Below are positions 33,690 through 44,433 of a DNA stretch of 64,000 bases, in pieces; position 1 is the first letter of the stretch; each line of letters starts with the position of its first letter. Position numbers and translations under genes: made by a program. Origin of the DNA: Gordionus sp. m RMFG-2023 (lineage: Eukaryota > Nematomorpha > Gordioida > Chordodea > Parachordodidae); assembly GCF_954871325.1 (NCBI RefSeq), contig NC_088778.1:14969666-15033665 (forward strand), in the 5' to 3' direction. The notes under the pieces were generated by a model that was given only the letters and a program-made list of their open reading frames with translations, was not told where the DNA came from and ran no database searches.

Positions 33690-34705
33690 TTTCGTCGTAT
33701 TTTCCTTCCTTTACCTTTTAATTACTTTCTTATTATCTTCCCCTTTCTTCCCCTTTCTTCCCCTTTCTTCTCTTTACCTTTACCTTTCTCTTTCTTTTTT
33801 CTTTTTTCCTTTTTCTTTACTTTTTTTTTTACTTTTTTCTTTTTCTTTTTCTTTTCATTTTCTCTTTTCAATTTTCTTCTCCCCCTTTCCTTTTTCTTTT
33901 CCCTATTTCATTTCCTTACTCTTTTTTCCCTTATCTTTTTTCTTTTCCTTCTCCTTTCGCGTTCTTCATTTCTTTCCATTTCCTCTTTCCTTTCACTTTT
34001 TCTTTCCCCTTTTCTTTACCTTTTTCTTTTTTTTTCACCATTTTTCCCTTTTTCCCCTTTTCCCTTTCCCCTTTAAATTTTCCTTTCCTTTCCCCTTTTC
34101 CCTTTTAATTTCCTTTTCATATTCATTATTTCTCTTTTCCTTTTATATCCCTTTTAATTTTTCTTATTACCTTCTCCTTTTCTCTTTTCCTATTCCTTCT
34201 CCATTCTTTTTACCTTCCTTTCGCTTTTAATTCTCTTATTCTTCCTCTTTCTTCTCTTTCCCTTTCATTACCCTTTTTCTTTTCTTTTCCTTTCCCCTTT
34301 CCTTTCCCTTTCTCCTTTTCTTTCCCTTTCTTTTTTCCTTCCTTTATCTTTTAATTTTTCTTATTACCTTCCCCTTTCTTCTCTTTTCCTTTCCCTTCTT
34401 TCCTTTTTCCTCACTTTCATTTTTAATTTCTCATATTACCTTCCCCTTTCTTCACTTTTCCTTTCCATTCTCCTTCTCATTTCTCTTTCACTTTTTCTTT
34501 TTCTTCCACTTTAACTTTTTTCTTTTCCTTTCCCATCTTCTTTCCCTTTTTCATTTCTTTAACCGTTCTCTTTTTTTTATATATTTCTTTCCCTTTTCCT
34601 TTCGCTTTTTCATTTCCCTTCTCATTTTCCCTCTTCTTTACCTTTTTCTTTATCTTTTTCTTGACCTTTTCCTTCCCTTCTCTTTTTTTCCCTTTCCTTA
34701 AAAAT
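33690..34705 (+). repeat. Kilobase-long polypyrimidine (CT) tract
   Basis: About 1 kb of nearly pure C and T on the plus strand, built from degenerate TTTTCCTTTCCC words such as CTTTCTTCCCCTTTCTTCCC. The long open frames here, and their purine complements rich in Lys, Glu and Arg, are compositional artefacts. A second tract lies at 34965-35235 and a smaller relative at 42747-42900 in the next Helitron, so the expansion is associated with this Helitron lineage. Confidence 0.85.
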
Positions 34706-34964
34706 TTATAAATCTTGTATATATCTTCTAAATATTTTAAAGCCAATATTGAAAATAATATTGGAAGCTAGGAAGTAAACACTCATATCTAAAATGATTA
34801 GTTATTTTCCTCATTTTTTGCGATTTTTAAAAAACTAATTTAAATACAAGAATTTACTTCCTTAGCATCTATTAATATTAATTTCAAAGTTACTTAAAAA
34901 ATTTTCTAGGATATATAAGCAAGATTCCCAATTTTTTTTTGTTTTTAGATATTAGAACGGAAAC

Positions 34965-35235
34965 CCTTTTTCTTCCCTTCTTTTCTTTTGCTTTTTCTTC
35001 CCTTCTTTTCTTTTGCTTTTTCTTCCTTGCCTTTTTTCTTTCTTTTACGTCTTTTCTTTTCCTTTTTCTCTCCCTTACCTTTCCCTTTCTTTTTTCCCAT
35101 TCCTCTTCTTTTCTTTGCTTTTTCATTTGCCCCATTTTTCCTTTCTTTCCCTTTCTACTTTTTCTTTCTCTTTCCCTACCTTCCCTTTCCTCTACCTTTT
35201 CTTTGTTTTCTCATTTCCACCTCTTTCTTTTACAT
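34965..35235 (+). repeat. Second polypyrimidine tract
   Basis: Starts with two perfect copies of TTTTTCTTCCCTTCTTTTCT-type 24-mers followed by degenerate CT sequence. It ends exactly where module 3 begins (CATTCTCTGCAGGTTC). It is separated from the first tract by 260 bp of ordinary AT-rich DNA. Confidence 0.8.
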
Positions 35236-35460
35236 TCTCTGCAGGTTCAATGCATTCTCTTTTTTTAAATTTCTCTCTTTTTTTTATTTTAGAAAACAGA
35301 CCCACTTTTAACCACTCTTGGTGATCAAATTTTATTTTATCTGTTATTACCAAACAAAGAAAATGGTAGGCTAATCAACAAAATAAACATTCCAGATATC
35401 ACAAAACCAAACAAAATCTACCAACCATACAAAATAAAGTTAGTCATCTATATATATATA
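35235..35460 (+). repeat. Helitron exon-like module 3
   Basis: Part A is reduced to TCTCTGCAG, with its upstream side replaced by the CT tract. The gap ends TTTTTATTTTAG. Part B is fully open: KTDPLLTTLGDQILFYLLLP, NKENGRLINKINIPDITKP, NKIYQPYKIKLVI. It is the best-preserved part B. A TATATA run directly after it received the Tc1-like insertion. Confidence 0.6.
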
Positions 35461-35466
35461 TATATA

Positions 35467-37041
35467 CTACCGGCCATAAATAACTGCCCACCCTGAATTT
35501 TTACATAAAAAATAAATAACAAACCTTTTAACTTATTTGGGTAAAAGCGCATTGATTATTTATTTTAAGATGTCTAGACATATTTTGAAATAAAAAACTC
35601 GAAATTTCTTTAAATTTTTCTATGAAATTTTAGCCTTTGAAAACAACATGTCAAAAATGACCAATTTGGTAAAATAGGGTTCATTAGTTTTTTTCAGCAA
35701 CAATTTTAAGTTGCCCATTGTTTTTTGGAAGAAAGTCATTAATCACATTCTAATCTGCTTATTAATACCCATTTTTCATTGTTTTAAAAAAATTCCTATA
35801 TTTTTTTTGTTTTAAATCATTGTTTAAAGAAACTTTTAGTCTTTATAAATTTTAACGAACATTCGACCAAAATGATTAAAAGAAAAGAAATTTCTATTCC
35901 AACTAAATGCAAAATAATTAATTTACATAGAAGTGGTAAAAGTAATCGCCGAATTGCCAGAGAATTAGCCCTAGCTCGACGAACAGTCGATTATATACTT
36001 AAAAGATTACGCAACAATAATACAATATCAAATTCAAAAAGGCCTGGAAGACCCCGCAAAACGACTTTAAGCGATGATAGGTATAGCAAGGATCAGTAAA
36101 CGCAATCGACGCCTTGTCGCCTCAGAGATAGCTGCAGAGATTAATCTGACTCGGGAAAACCCGATAAGTGTCACAACTGTGAAAAGGCGCCTTAAGAGCT
36201 ATGAACTTTATGGTAGGGTAGCTGTCAAAAAGCCACTCTTGAGCAAAAAAAATAAACTCAAGCGATTAGACTGGGCAGGAAAACATTCATTTTGGACATC
36301 TGCCAACTGGTACCACGCCTTATAAAGTAATGAGTCAAAATTCGAAATCTTCGGTCCATAAAAGAAGGCAATATATCCGCCGCTCAGATGGAGAGCGAAT
36401 GAGCGATCACTGCATAATTCCTACAGTCAAATTTGGGGAAGGGTCTCTGTTATGGTGTGGGGGTGTTTTGGAGCCGGGGCAACCGGCGACATTATCAAAA
36501 TTAAAGGAATCCTTAACAAGGAGGGATACCGGCAAATCATTGACCCATGTGATTTCATCATGAAAGCTTTTGATCGGGAATAACTTTTTATTTCAACAAG
36601 ATAATGACCCAAAGCATACATCCAGGCTATGCAAAGATTATTTACAAAATCTACAACAACACGGTATTCTCGAGTTGATGACTTGGCCATCCCAGTCTCC
36701 CGATCACAATCCAATCGAACTTTTATGGGATCACCTTGGTCGACAAGCGCGAAAAAGCCCTCTAAACTCTCATTCGCACCTTTGGGAAGTATTACAGAGA
36801 GAATGGAACAATATCACTTCCGAATATTTAAAAAATCTCATCGAAAGATTACCAAAAATTTGTGCAGCAATTGTTATGAATAAAGGTGGTCATATTAATG
36901 TTAATTGCTATGTTTTTTATTTTTTGTAATCTTATGCAATAATATAAATAAATTCGATAAACCTCATATTGTGTGTCATTTGTCTTATTTTAAGAAAAAT
37001 GTTATGAAAATGCAGGGTGGGCAATCATTTATGGCTGGTAG
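35467..37041 (+). mobile_element. Tc1-like transposon, 1.58 kb, complete ends
   Basis: The left terminal repeat CTACCGGCCATAAATAACTG and right (reversed) CTACCAGCCATAAATGATTG continue with CCCACCCTG on both sides, about 29 bp with four or five differences. It is inserted at TA (35465-35466; 37042-37043) in a TATATA run. It carries one transposase gene in broken frames on the plus strand. With ends this well preserved, it is probably among the younger insertions in the Helitron. Confidence 0.9.
35872..36929 (+). pseudogene. Tc1-like transposase with DD38E spacing, frameshifted
   Basis: DDE transposase catalysing cut-and-paste excision at TA. It starts with ATG at 35872. The first helix-turn-helix reads KCKIINLHRSGKSNRRIARE and is followed by KRPGRPRKTT, a GRPR AT-hook-like linker. 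The second reads RRLVASEIAAEINL with VTTVKRRLKSYELYGRVA. The catalytic part is split between frames: ESKFEIFG near the first Asp, then VWGCFGAGATGDI. The FQQDNDPKHTSRLCKDYLQN box holds the second Asp, and WPSQSPDHNPIELLWD holds the Glu. I count 38 residues between the second Asp and the Glu, which fits the Tc1-like group reported as DD38E rather than the usual DD34E. The tail is open to 36929. Frame changes near 36070, 36325 and 36565 make it inactive. Confidence 0.88.
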
Positions 37042-37109
37042 TATATATATATATTCAAAAAATGCATATATTTACTTATCTTTTGGGGTACAATATATTT
37101 TTTTTATAC

Positions 37110-37650
37110 TTTCTTACATTTTAAATATCATCTATTTTAGCTTACATCTGATGGTATTCCAGCAATTACTCGAGAGTATATTGATTCCTCTGCTGGTTCA
37201 GTGCATTATTTTATGTCCCCATCTTATCTCTTCTTTATAATTGTTCAAATATTGACATATCTGCCATTAATAATGATCAAATTCAAAATAGACGTCAGAT
37301 GGTCATCATAGGCAAGTCACCAACTAGACAAAATATTTTGTTTGATGATAGCTTCTCAACTACTAGAGATATGCATCTAATATTGACCCCTCTACAGGTT
37401 TAGTACAGTATTTTAATTTTCGTTTAATTTCAATAATAATTATTTTATTTTTCTGACTTCCTTATTTTTCTAGAATAACCCAACCTTAATCCCTTACATA
37501 GCTACAAGACGTGATGAATCTATTATTAAAGATAAACAAGAAAAAAATAGCGACTTAACAAACGCTTTACCCGTTCTAGAATTACTGGTAGCCAGGATAA
37601 TAAGGAGCTGCGCCTGATATTAACTCCCCCTGCAAGGATTTTTTTATTTA
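37110..37650 (+). repeat. Helitron exon-like modules 4 to 6
   Basis: Module 4 resembles modules 1-3 in DNA (TATACTTTCTTACATTTTAAATATCATCTATTTTAG, here shortened: ATACTTTCTTACATTTTA and ATCTATTTTAG). Module 5 is open: IDISAINNDQIQNRRQMVII, then SPTRQNILFDDSFSTTRD, then MHLILTPLQ at a CTACAG|GTTTAG junction. After an 80-bp gap ending TTTTTCTAG, module 6 reads NNPTLIPYIATRRDESIIKD and, one frame over, LNKRFTRSRITGSQDNKEL with LRLILTPPA. Modules share the terminal peptide but differ upstream. Confidence 0.6.
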
Positions 37651-37744
37651 ATATTATATTATATTTATTTTAATGATATTTCTATCACCAATACAACAAT
37701 CCCTATAACACCTCTACCATGCATATTTCGACATATATTTGATG

Positions 37745-39180
37745 TCCACCACTCATCTATTTTAGATATCGGCAGAATGACAGAAATATGCGCCTTCTGC
37801 AATGCTAAAATGTGGAATGGTGAAAAATGATCGATATCTCAAATAAAAAAAATTCAATTTTCTACATGTTGCATGAATGGAAAGGTATTATCGAAATTTT
37901 ACGTTTATTTACCAGGGAGCATTGTTTATCATCCTACTTTTTAACAAATATAATAGCATTTAATTCTGCACTATTATTCACTAAGAGTTAATATAAATAA
38001 TACTTTATCCAAATCTCGCTCCTCTAATTATACCTTCAAATTAATGGACAGCTTCACCATCGCATTGGTTCCCTCTTACCAACATTAATAGGGGACACTC
38101 CTAAATTTGCCGAAATATATATAATAATAAAAATGAGATACAAAACAGGCATAATCAGGTTCCTTTTTTAGATCGTTTTCTTTTAATGGAATTGCAGGAA
38201 ATTATTCACAACTATAACCCCTTTGCTTCTCAATTTATGAGAGTAGCTTCTATAATCGCTAATGACTCCTAACATATCTTTAAACCTAAAATCTACTTCA
38301 AGTTTTGACATATGCTATCGCAATAATCCTACCTAATCGGAAATAGCGCTATTATTACCTGGTGACGGCAGTGATCATATGGCCCATAGATACATTATCC
38401 TAAGAACTATAGCTGGTCTTTTAAGACGTATTAAAGAGCTCAACCTTTCATACGAGCCCTTGCAATATATTCTTTTTCCCTGAGGCGATATTGGATACCA
38501 CCCATCTATTCAATATAGAAGCTCAAATTATAGATCCTGCAAAAGTAGGCTCAGCCCGTACCCTGCCCAAACCCGGCCCAGCCAAAACTAATATTTTTTA
38601 AGAAAATTCGGGCCTGGTAGGGTCGGGCCTTAGAAATTTTTTAAGATATATCTAAATTTACCAATTCTATGTTGAATTTTTTATGTAAAATAAAAATATG
38701 TGATTTTATTTATAGAAAGTAGACGCCAAATAAAATATATCGTTTATTTTGAGTAATTATAAAGTTAATTTCTATATTTAAATAATTCGGACTTCGGATT
38801 CGGGCCGGACCGGGCAAAACTTTATAAAAAAAATTTCATGCCGGGCTGTGCTGGGCTTGAAAAATTAGACCCGATTCACTAGCTCAAATAATAAAAATGT
38901 TACCTGTAGAGAGTATTTTGCTTATCGCTTTATGGTCAGGCAGGATGATGATAATATTATTTTAGGATCCAAACGTCTTTTGCACCAATATATCGTGGAC
39001 AGTTATGCCAAACAGGAAACGCTTTGATTAAATTCTATACGTAATATTCAGTTCAAATGACATGCAGAACTCTATCAAAGCATTCAGGTTGCTATTTTAG
39101 AGGAGGATACTAATGCTGACATTTTTGGCAGAAGAATCAATTTGTCTTCTTCTACCCGTGGCCCAAGACATATGCCAAAA
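37745..39180 (+). pseudogene. Helitron Rep (rolling-circle initiator) domain, truncated before the helicase
   Basis: N-terminal half of a Helitron transposase, the nickase that starts rolling-circle transposition. Segments appear in family order: DIGRMTEICAFCNAKMWNGE (zinc-finger-like start), STCCMNGKVLSKF (family CC.nGkv.Lp), HRIGSLLPTLIGDTPKFAE (family yhriGsL.P.eg..PkFaqlYi), LDRFLLMELQEIIHNYNPF, RTIAGLLRRIKELNLSYEPL (family i.e.hpsYdPLqYpLlFP.G), then, after the MITE at 38529-38881, VTCREYFAYRFMVRQDD, RLLHQYIVDSYAKQE and RRINLSSSTRGPRHMP. Rep catalytic HUH/YY motifs would lie beyond this point and were not found, nor was a helicase. It has a number of frame changes and stops. Confidence 0.82.
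38529..38881. mobile_element. CGGGCC-family MITE inserted into Helitron Rep
   Basis: The ends are TATAGATCCTGCAAAAGTAGG and, reversed, TAGTGAATCGGGTC, flanked by exact 8-bp duplications gctcaaat (38521-38528 and 38882-38889). It is 353 bp, in opposite orientation to the copy at 22053-22398, and shares AAAATTCGGGCC-like ends and an AGTAGACGCCAAATAAAA-type centre with it. Helitron coding similarity resumes right after the duplication, giving a clear insertion order. Confidence 0.88.
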
Positions 39181-39989
39181 TTTTAACAGATACACAAATT
39201 AATATTAATCCTCATCATTTTTTAAAAAAATTAGCCTAAATTTATAAGGATTAACATGAAAAACAAATTTTTTAAAAAATATATAAATAAATGCAATTAT
39301 GTTTTATTAATATTGAAGGTCATATTTGTAATTTAAATAAAAAGCCATTTTTGTTTCTTAACAAATTTCTGAAAAACAACAATAAGCCAATGGAATAAAC
39401 AACAATTTATTTTCTAGATATCTATATTATAATTTTCCGATGTCCTCACTACGTCATCGTGACGTCATGTCATCGCTACGTCATGTCATTGCTACGTCAT
39501 GTCATCGGTACGTATTTATTTATATTTTTTTTATTTGTTGATTTTATTTATTTTTTTTTTCTATACAACCAGATGATCCTATAACTTAAGTTTTCTATGC
39601 AACTGTAGGATACCATATTAAAACCTTAAATATTCTTATATTTTATCATTACAAAATTTTACATTGGATGTCAAAGTAATACAATAAATATATCTATTTA
39701 CAAAATATTACAAATTATTAATATTTTATATAGAAATTCAATTTAACTTCTACATCAGAGATTTTTTCTCCATAACAATTTTTGGAGTTATCTCCAATAA
39801 TACGAGGTAATATTTGTTATTTCTTATAATAATATTAGGGCAGACCTGATTTTGTCATGATTCTTTGTGTATTTTCCATTTTATATTTTAACACTCTTTT
39901 TTTAGAATATTATATTTTCATGTAGGTTTTAATATTGTCGCAGAACAGTAATAACTCTTAATTGGTAAATTAAAGATTTCCCATTCATT

Positions 39990-40220
39990 ATTTATAAATT
40001 TAATATCTCCAGGCTTGGGAAAATTTTTTCAAAATTATTAAGGGTTGGATGGGTTTAATTATAAATCTCCAGGCTTGGGAAAATTTTTTTAAAATTATTA
40101 TGGGTTAGACTAGGCTTAAAAATTATTTCTCAAAATTAATATGCTTGGTTTTCAAAATTATTAGGGATTGAGGTGGGCTTGAGAAATTTTTTTTAAAATT
40201 ATTAAGATCTTGGATGCTTG
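39990..40220 (+). repeat. Degenerate minisatellite of a GGGCTTGGGAAAATTTTT unit
   Basis: A unit of about 60 bp, CTCCAGGCTTGGGAAAATTT then CAAAATTATTANGGGTT, repeated four times here. It appears again at about 42410-42510, 44200-44340 and 44870-45140. The repeats are confined to the Helitron and its trailing segment. Confidence 0.75.
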
Positions 40221-40639
40221 GAATTTTTTCCAATAGTACAAAAAATGTATAAAAATTATTAAGCATTATTACTCAAGAAGCTGCCATTAGTGAAAATAAT
40301 TATAAATGTACACAATATTTTCATTATAACATTATATTACTACAATATTCATGAGTATTGGATATTAATACATTAAATATATCTTTTTTACAAAATATTA
40401 CAAATTTTTTCATCATTAATATTTTATACATTTAATCAATAAAATACCAACAGTCTTAATCTATTTTTAAATAGTATTTATTTATAAAAGCATTTTATAA
40501 ATTTATAAAATCAAAATATAATTATAACCTTGATCATAGTACAAAAAAAGTATAAAAATCATTAAGCATTATAAAAAATAAATTGTTAGAATTTACTTAG
40601 TATGATATTATTTTATAATTTAAACAAATTTATATTATT

Positions 40640-41990
40640 TAAGCATCCTATGTATTTTCAAAGCTATCCATTTTGTCGGGCCGCACAATATGCCCTTTTA
40701 TCCCTGATGAATATTTTGTCTAACTATCTGAAAAATATACAATAACAATTTTTAAGGATCCTACTTTTTTAAAAGCTTATCATTTTGTCGGACCCACCAT
40801 TGCTCTATCATCCTTGCTGATTATTTTGTATAACGCACAAAAAAATATATATAGTGTTGTAATTGTTGAAAAAAAGAAGAAATAAATTTAATATAATACA
40901 TAAAACGTCAGTTACTTTCTGACAGGGTAATTAAGTTTTCCTTGGGGGAAGAAGAAGAGATGATGATCACGGTTATTTCATTGTTAGGAAAAACCCCTAG
41001 TTGGAGATTGGGAGATATTGGATTAATGGTAGAAGATGTCAGCTGTGGACCTTTGGGAGATGAAGAATTGGATAATTATGATTTATTATATTATATTTTT
41101 CTACATATTATATATTAGATTGTTGTTGTTTTTAAATGAATAAATTTAGGTCGTCTTATTATGATGTATGGTTTGTTATATATAGTACATTATTTTTATT
41201 ATAAATAATTATATATATGTTTTTATATCTATTCCAAAAAATCGATTACTTTTTTATAATTTAATTAAATTTATATTATTTTAAGCATCCTACGTATTTT
41301 TAAGGCTATCCATTTTATCGGGCCGCACAATATGCCCTGTTATCTCTGATGAATATTTTGTCTAACTAACTGAAAATTATACAAAGTACATTATTAATAT
41401 TTAACTAAATTAATATAACAATTTTTAAGGATCCTACTTTTTTAAAAGCTTATTATTTTGTCGGATCCACAATTGCCAAATTATCCCTGCTGATTATTTT
41501 GTATAACGCACAAAAAAATATACATAGTACATTATTTTTATTATAAATAATATTATATAACTATTCCAAAAATTCATTATTTGTTTATAATTTAAATAAA
41601 TTTATATTATTTTAAGCATCCTACGTATTTTTAAGGCTATCCATTTTGTCTAGCCGCACAATATGCCCTTTTATTTCTGATGAATATTTTGTCTAATTTT
41701 TATACAAATTTTAATATTTAACTAAATTAATATAACAATTTTTAAGGATCATACTTTAAAAGCTTACCATTTTGTCGGATCCACTATTCCTCTATTATCC
41801 CTGCTGAATCGTTAGTATAATGCTCAAAAAAATATACATAGTACATTATTTTTATTAAAAATAATTTTATATAGGATTTTATATCTATTCCAAAAAATCA
41901 ATATATATTACAATATTTATTTTTATTCAATTAAATTATATATTTATTCTTAAGGATCCTACCTTTTTAAACAATACTCCTTTTTATTCT
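40640..41990 (+). repeat. Higher-order tandem repeat inside the second Helitron
   Basis: Two alternating half-units recur. Half-unit A reads AAGCATCCTACGTATTTTTA, then ATCCATTTTGTCGGGCCGCA, then CAATATGCCCT (about 40646, 41284, 41613, and again 43283). Half-unit B reads AAGGATCCTACTTTTTTAAA, then CATTTTGTCGGATCCACCAT, then TGCTGATTATTTTGTATAAC (about 40755, 41425, 41745, and again 43405). A and B share the ATTTTGTCGG core, suggesting an older monomer of roughly 110-130 bp that duplicated and diverged. Confidence 0.8.
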
Positions 41991-42746
41991 TTCAATAAAA
42001 AATACTAAACGGAGTTTTCTATTTTTAGGATTTTATATTTATTCCAAAAAAATTACATATTACGGTATTTATATATTATTTAAATTATTCTATACCTATT
42101 CTCAAGGATCCTATTTTTTTTAAGTTTGCCAATTGATCTCTCCGAATGGTATTTTATTTTAATCCTACCTTATGAAATTAACTTGAGAATTTTTTTTTTA
42201 CTTTAGAAAACTATCCCCATCTTATTTCCTCTTTATAATTGTTCAAATATTGATATATCAGCCATTAATAATACAAATGCAAAATAAACCAAAATTAAAC
42301 GTATATTGGGATTTTTAATGTTAAATGTTAGTCTAATGTTATTATTTTTATAAAGTAATATATTTTACTCGTAGACTATTGGTAAATCAGAGATTTCCCC
42401 TTCATTAATTATAAATTTAATAACTCTGGGCTTGGTTTTAAAATTATTAGGGATTGAGGTGGGCTTGAGAAAATCTTTTTAAATATTAAGATCTTGGATA
42501 TTTTTCCAGATATTGTAGGCTTGAACCTATATTGGGATTTTTTAATGTTAAATGTTAGTCTTATGTTAATATTTTTATAAAGATATATATTTTAACTCAA
42601 AGAATAGTTTTCAGTAACATACAAAATGTATACTGATTATGCTATGCCGACAACATATGTATCCCTACTAAAGATATCACTAACATTCATTATTTTAACA
42701 ACAGTCTCAAATAATATGGGAAAAATCAAAATTTAAAAAATACTAA

Positions 42747-42900
42747 AATTCTCTTTTCCTTTTAATTTTTTTTATTATCTTCCCCTTTCTCATCATTTCC
42801 CTTTCCTATCTTCACTTTTTAATTTTCTTTATCTTTACCTTCCTTTACCTTTTAATTTCCATATTTTCTTTCCATTTTCTTTTCTCTTATTTCCCTACCT
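42747..42900 (+). repeat. Small polypyrimidine tract in the second Helitron
   Basis: CT-rich segment (CTTTTCCTTTTAATTTTTTT, CCCCTTTCTCATCATTTCCC) corresponding to the large tracts at 33690-35235. Confidence 0.7.
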
Positions 42901-43599
42901 CAGGCTACACACTCCAGCCGAAAGCTGGGTTTATCAAAAAATAAATATCATTCAATTCTTAATTCAACCCGGTTTATACAAATAAGAATGAACATTACTT
43001 AGTATGATATTATTTTATAATTTAGACAATTTTATAGTATACCATTTTGTCTGATCCACCATTGCTTTATTATCCCTGCTGAACCCTGTTTTTTCACATG
43101 GACAGCTATATGTAGCTATGTCTCGAGTTTGTTCTCCTCATAAATTAAAGATTATAACCAATGATAAAACAAGAACTACAACCAATGTGGTATATCATGA
43201 GGTTATATCCGATTATTCCCGGTTTATACGAATAAGAATGAACATTACTTAGTATGATATTATTTTATAATTTAAACAATTTTATATTATTTAAGCATCC
43301 TTTTGTCGGGCCGCACAATATGCCCTTTTATATCTGATGAATATTTCTAATTGAAAATTATACAAAGTACATTTTTAAAATTTAACTAAATTAATATAAC
43401 AATTTTTAAGGATCCTATTTTTTTAAAAGCTTACCATTTTGTCGGATCCACCATTGCTTGATTAGCCCTGCTGATTATTTTGTATAACGCACAAAAAATA
43501 TACATAGTACATTATTTTTATTATAAATAATTTTATATATGATTTTATATGTATTCCAAAAAATCTTCGTTTTATTTCAATAATAATGTTTATTTATAT

Positions 43600-43790
43600 T
43601 TTTGCCTGATTTCTTTATTTGTCTAGGCTAACCCAATTTTAATCCCTCACATTGCTACAAAACTTGATGAATCTATTAAAGATAAGCTAAGAAAATAATG
43701 ACGAATAAACAAACGCCTTGCCAGTTCTAGAGTTACTGATAGCCAAAATAATAAAAAACTATGCTTGAAATTAACACCTCTGGAGGTTTA
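43600..43790 (+). repeat. Helitron exon-like module, relic in the second Helitron
   Basis: After TTCTTTATTTGTCTAG, the segment matches module 6 of the older Helitron (AATCCCTCACATTGCTACAA vs AATCCCTTACATAGCTACAA). It ends with open INKRLASSRVTDSQNNKKL then CLKLTPLE, the counterpart of LNKRFTRSRITGSQDNKEL then RLILTPPA. DNA differs at many sites while the peptide is largely kept. Confidence 0.6.
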
Positions 43791-44433
43791 TTTTTTTTAT
43801 CTTATATTTTATATATATATAATTTGCATATAAGTTTCATTAGTGTTTAATGGCACTTTTATTTAAATAGATAGCATTTATTTTTTATTTAAAATAAAAT
43901 ATAGACAAATAATTTGAGAAATGCAAGACATACATTAAATTTATCCGAAAAGCTACAATAACCCTATATAATAAACAAAATTTATTTTTTTATAATTGAT
44001 CATATTACCAAAAAGTATAAGAGTCGGTTATTTTTATTTTATTTGTCATGATTCTCTAATAAGTGGTTTGCCCAGGCCTTCCCAATTTCCCTTAATACGG
44101 AATTCACATGTTTTTTTTACATCTTAAACTTATTGGTAAATCATATAATTCCCCTTCATGTGATGATAAATCAATTAAAAATTTAACTATCTCCTAGGTG
44201 GGAAAAAATTTTCATAATTATATTGGATACGACTGGGCTTGAAACCTCAAAATTTATATTAGCTTGCACCTGACATGGAAATATCTTTAACAAATTATTA
44301 AGGGTTGAGCTGGGCTGGATAAACTTTTATAATTATATGCTTCCTAATATTGTGAGGGATCTGGCATGACATCTATCGTAAAAAAATGAATAAAAATTTC
44401 ATTCCCCGTCATTTTTGACGGGCTTTCTACTAG

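Larger units (their letters stand above)
29268..39190 (+). mobile_element. Older Helitron (5' end, repeated modules, Rep domain), interrupted by several later insertions
   Basis: The 5' end is TCTATATTATAATTTTCCGATGTCC-like text starting at 29268 after an A (first 20 bases identical to the Helitron at 39421). Rep-domain sequence is present at about 37745-39180. Between them lie repeated exon-like modules, a hAT (29734-33350), polypyrimidine tracts, a Tc1-like element (35467-37041) and, within Rep, a MITE (38529-38881). Text resembling the helicase half is absent after about 39190, and no 3' hairpin with CTRR end was found before the next Helitron starts. It is therefore 3'-truncated. It is a rolling-circle DNA transposon and inactive. 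Confidence 0.7.
39421..44433 (+). mobile_element. Second Helitron with both ends, 5.0 kb, non-coding
   Basis: The 5' end TCTATATTATAATTTTCC follows an A at 39420. The 3' end has hairpin CCCGTCATTTTTGACGGG (44405-44422) then CTTTCTACTAG, ending CTAG at 44433 before a T. This is the canonical Helitron A|TC...CTRR|T arrangement with the hairpin 11 nt from the end. Just inside the 5' end, CTACGTCATGTCAT is repeated three to four times (39446-39512). Inside are tandem repeats, relics of the exon-like modules (42180-42290 and 43600-43790) and a small CT tract, but no Rep or helicase. It is non-autonomous and inserted 230 bp after the older Helitron's Rep remnant. Confidence 0.85.

Noticed and set aside
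33597-34076. Long Phe/Leu/Ser-rich open frame, and Lys/Glu-rich frames on the opposite strand up to 35135
   Set aside because: Products of the polypyrimidine tracts; low-complexity sequence lacks stop codons by composition, not by coding.
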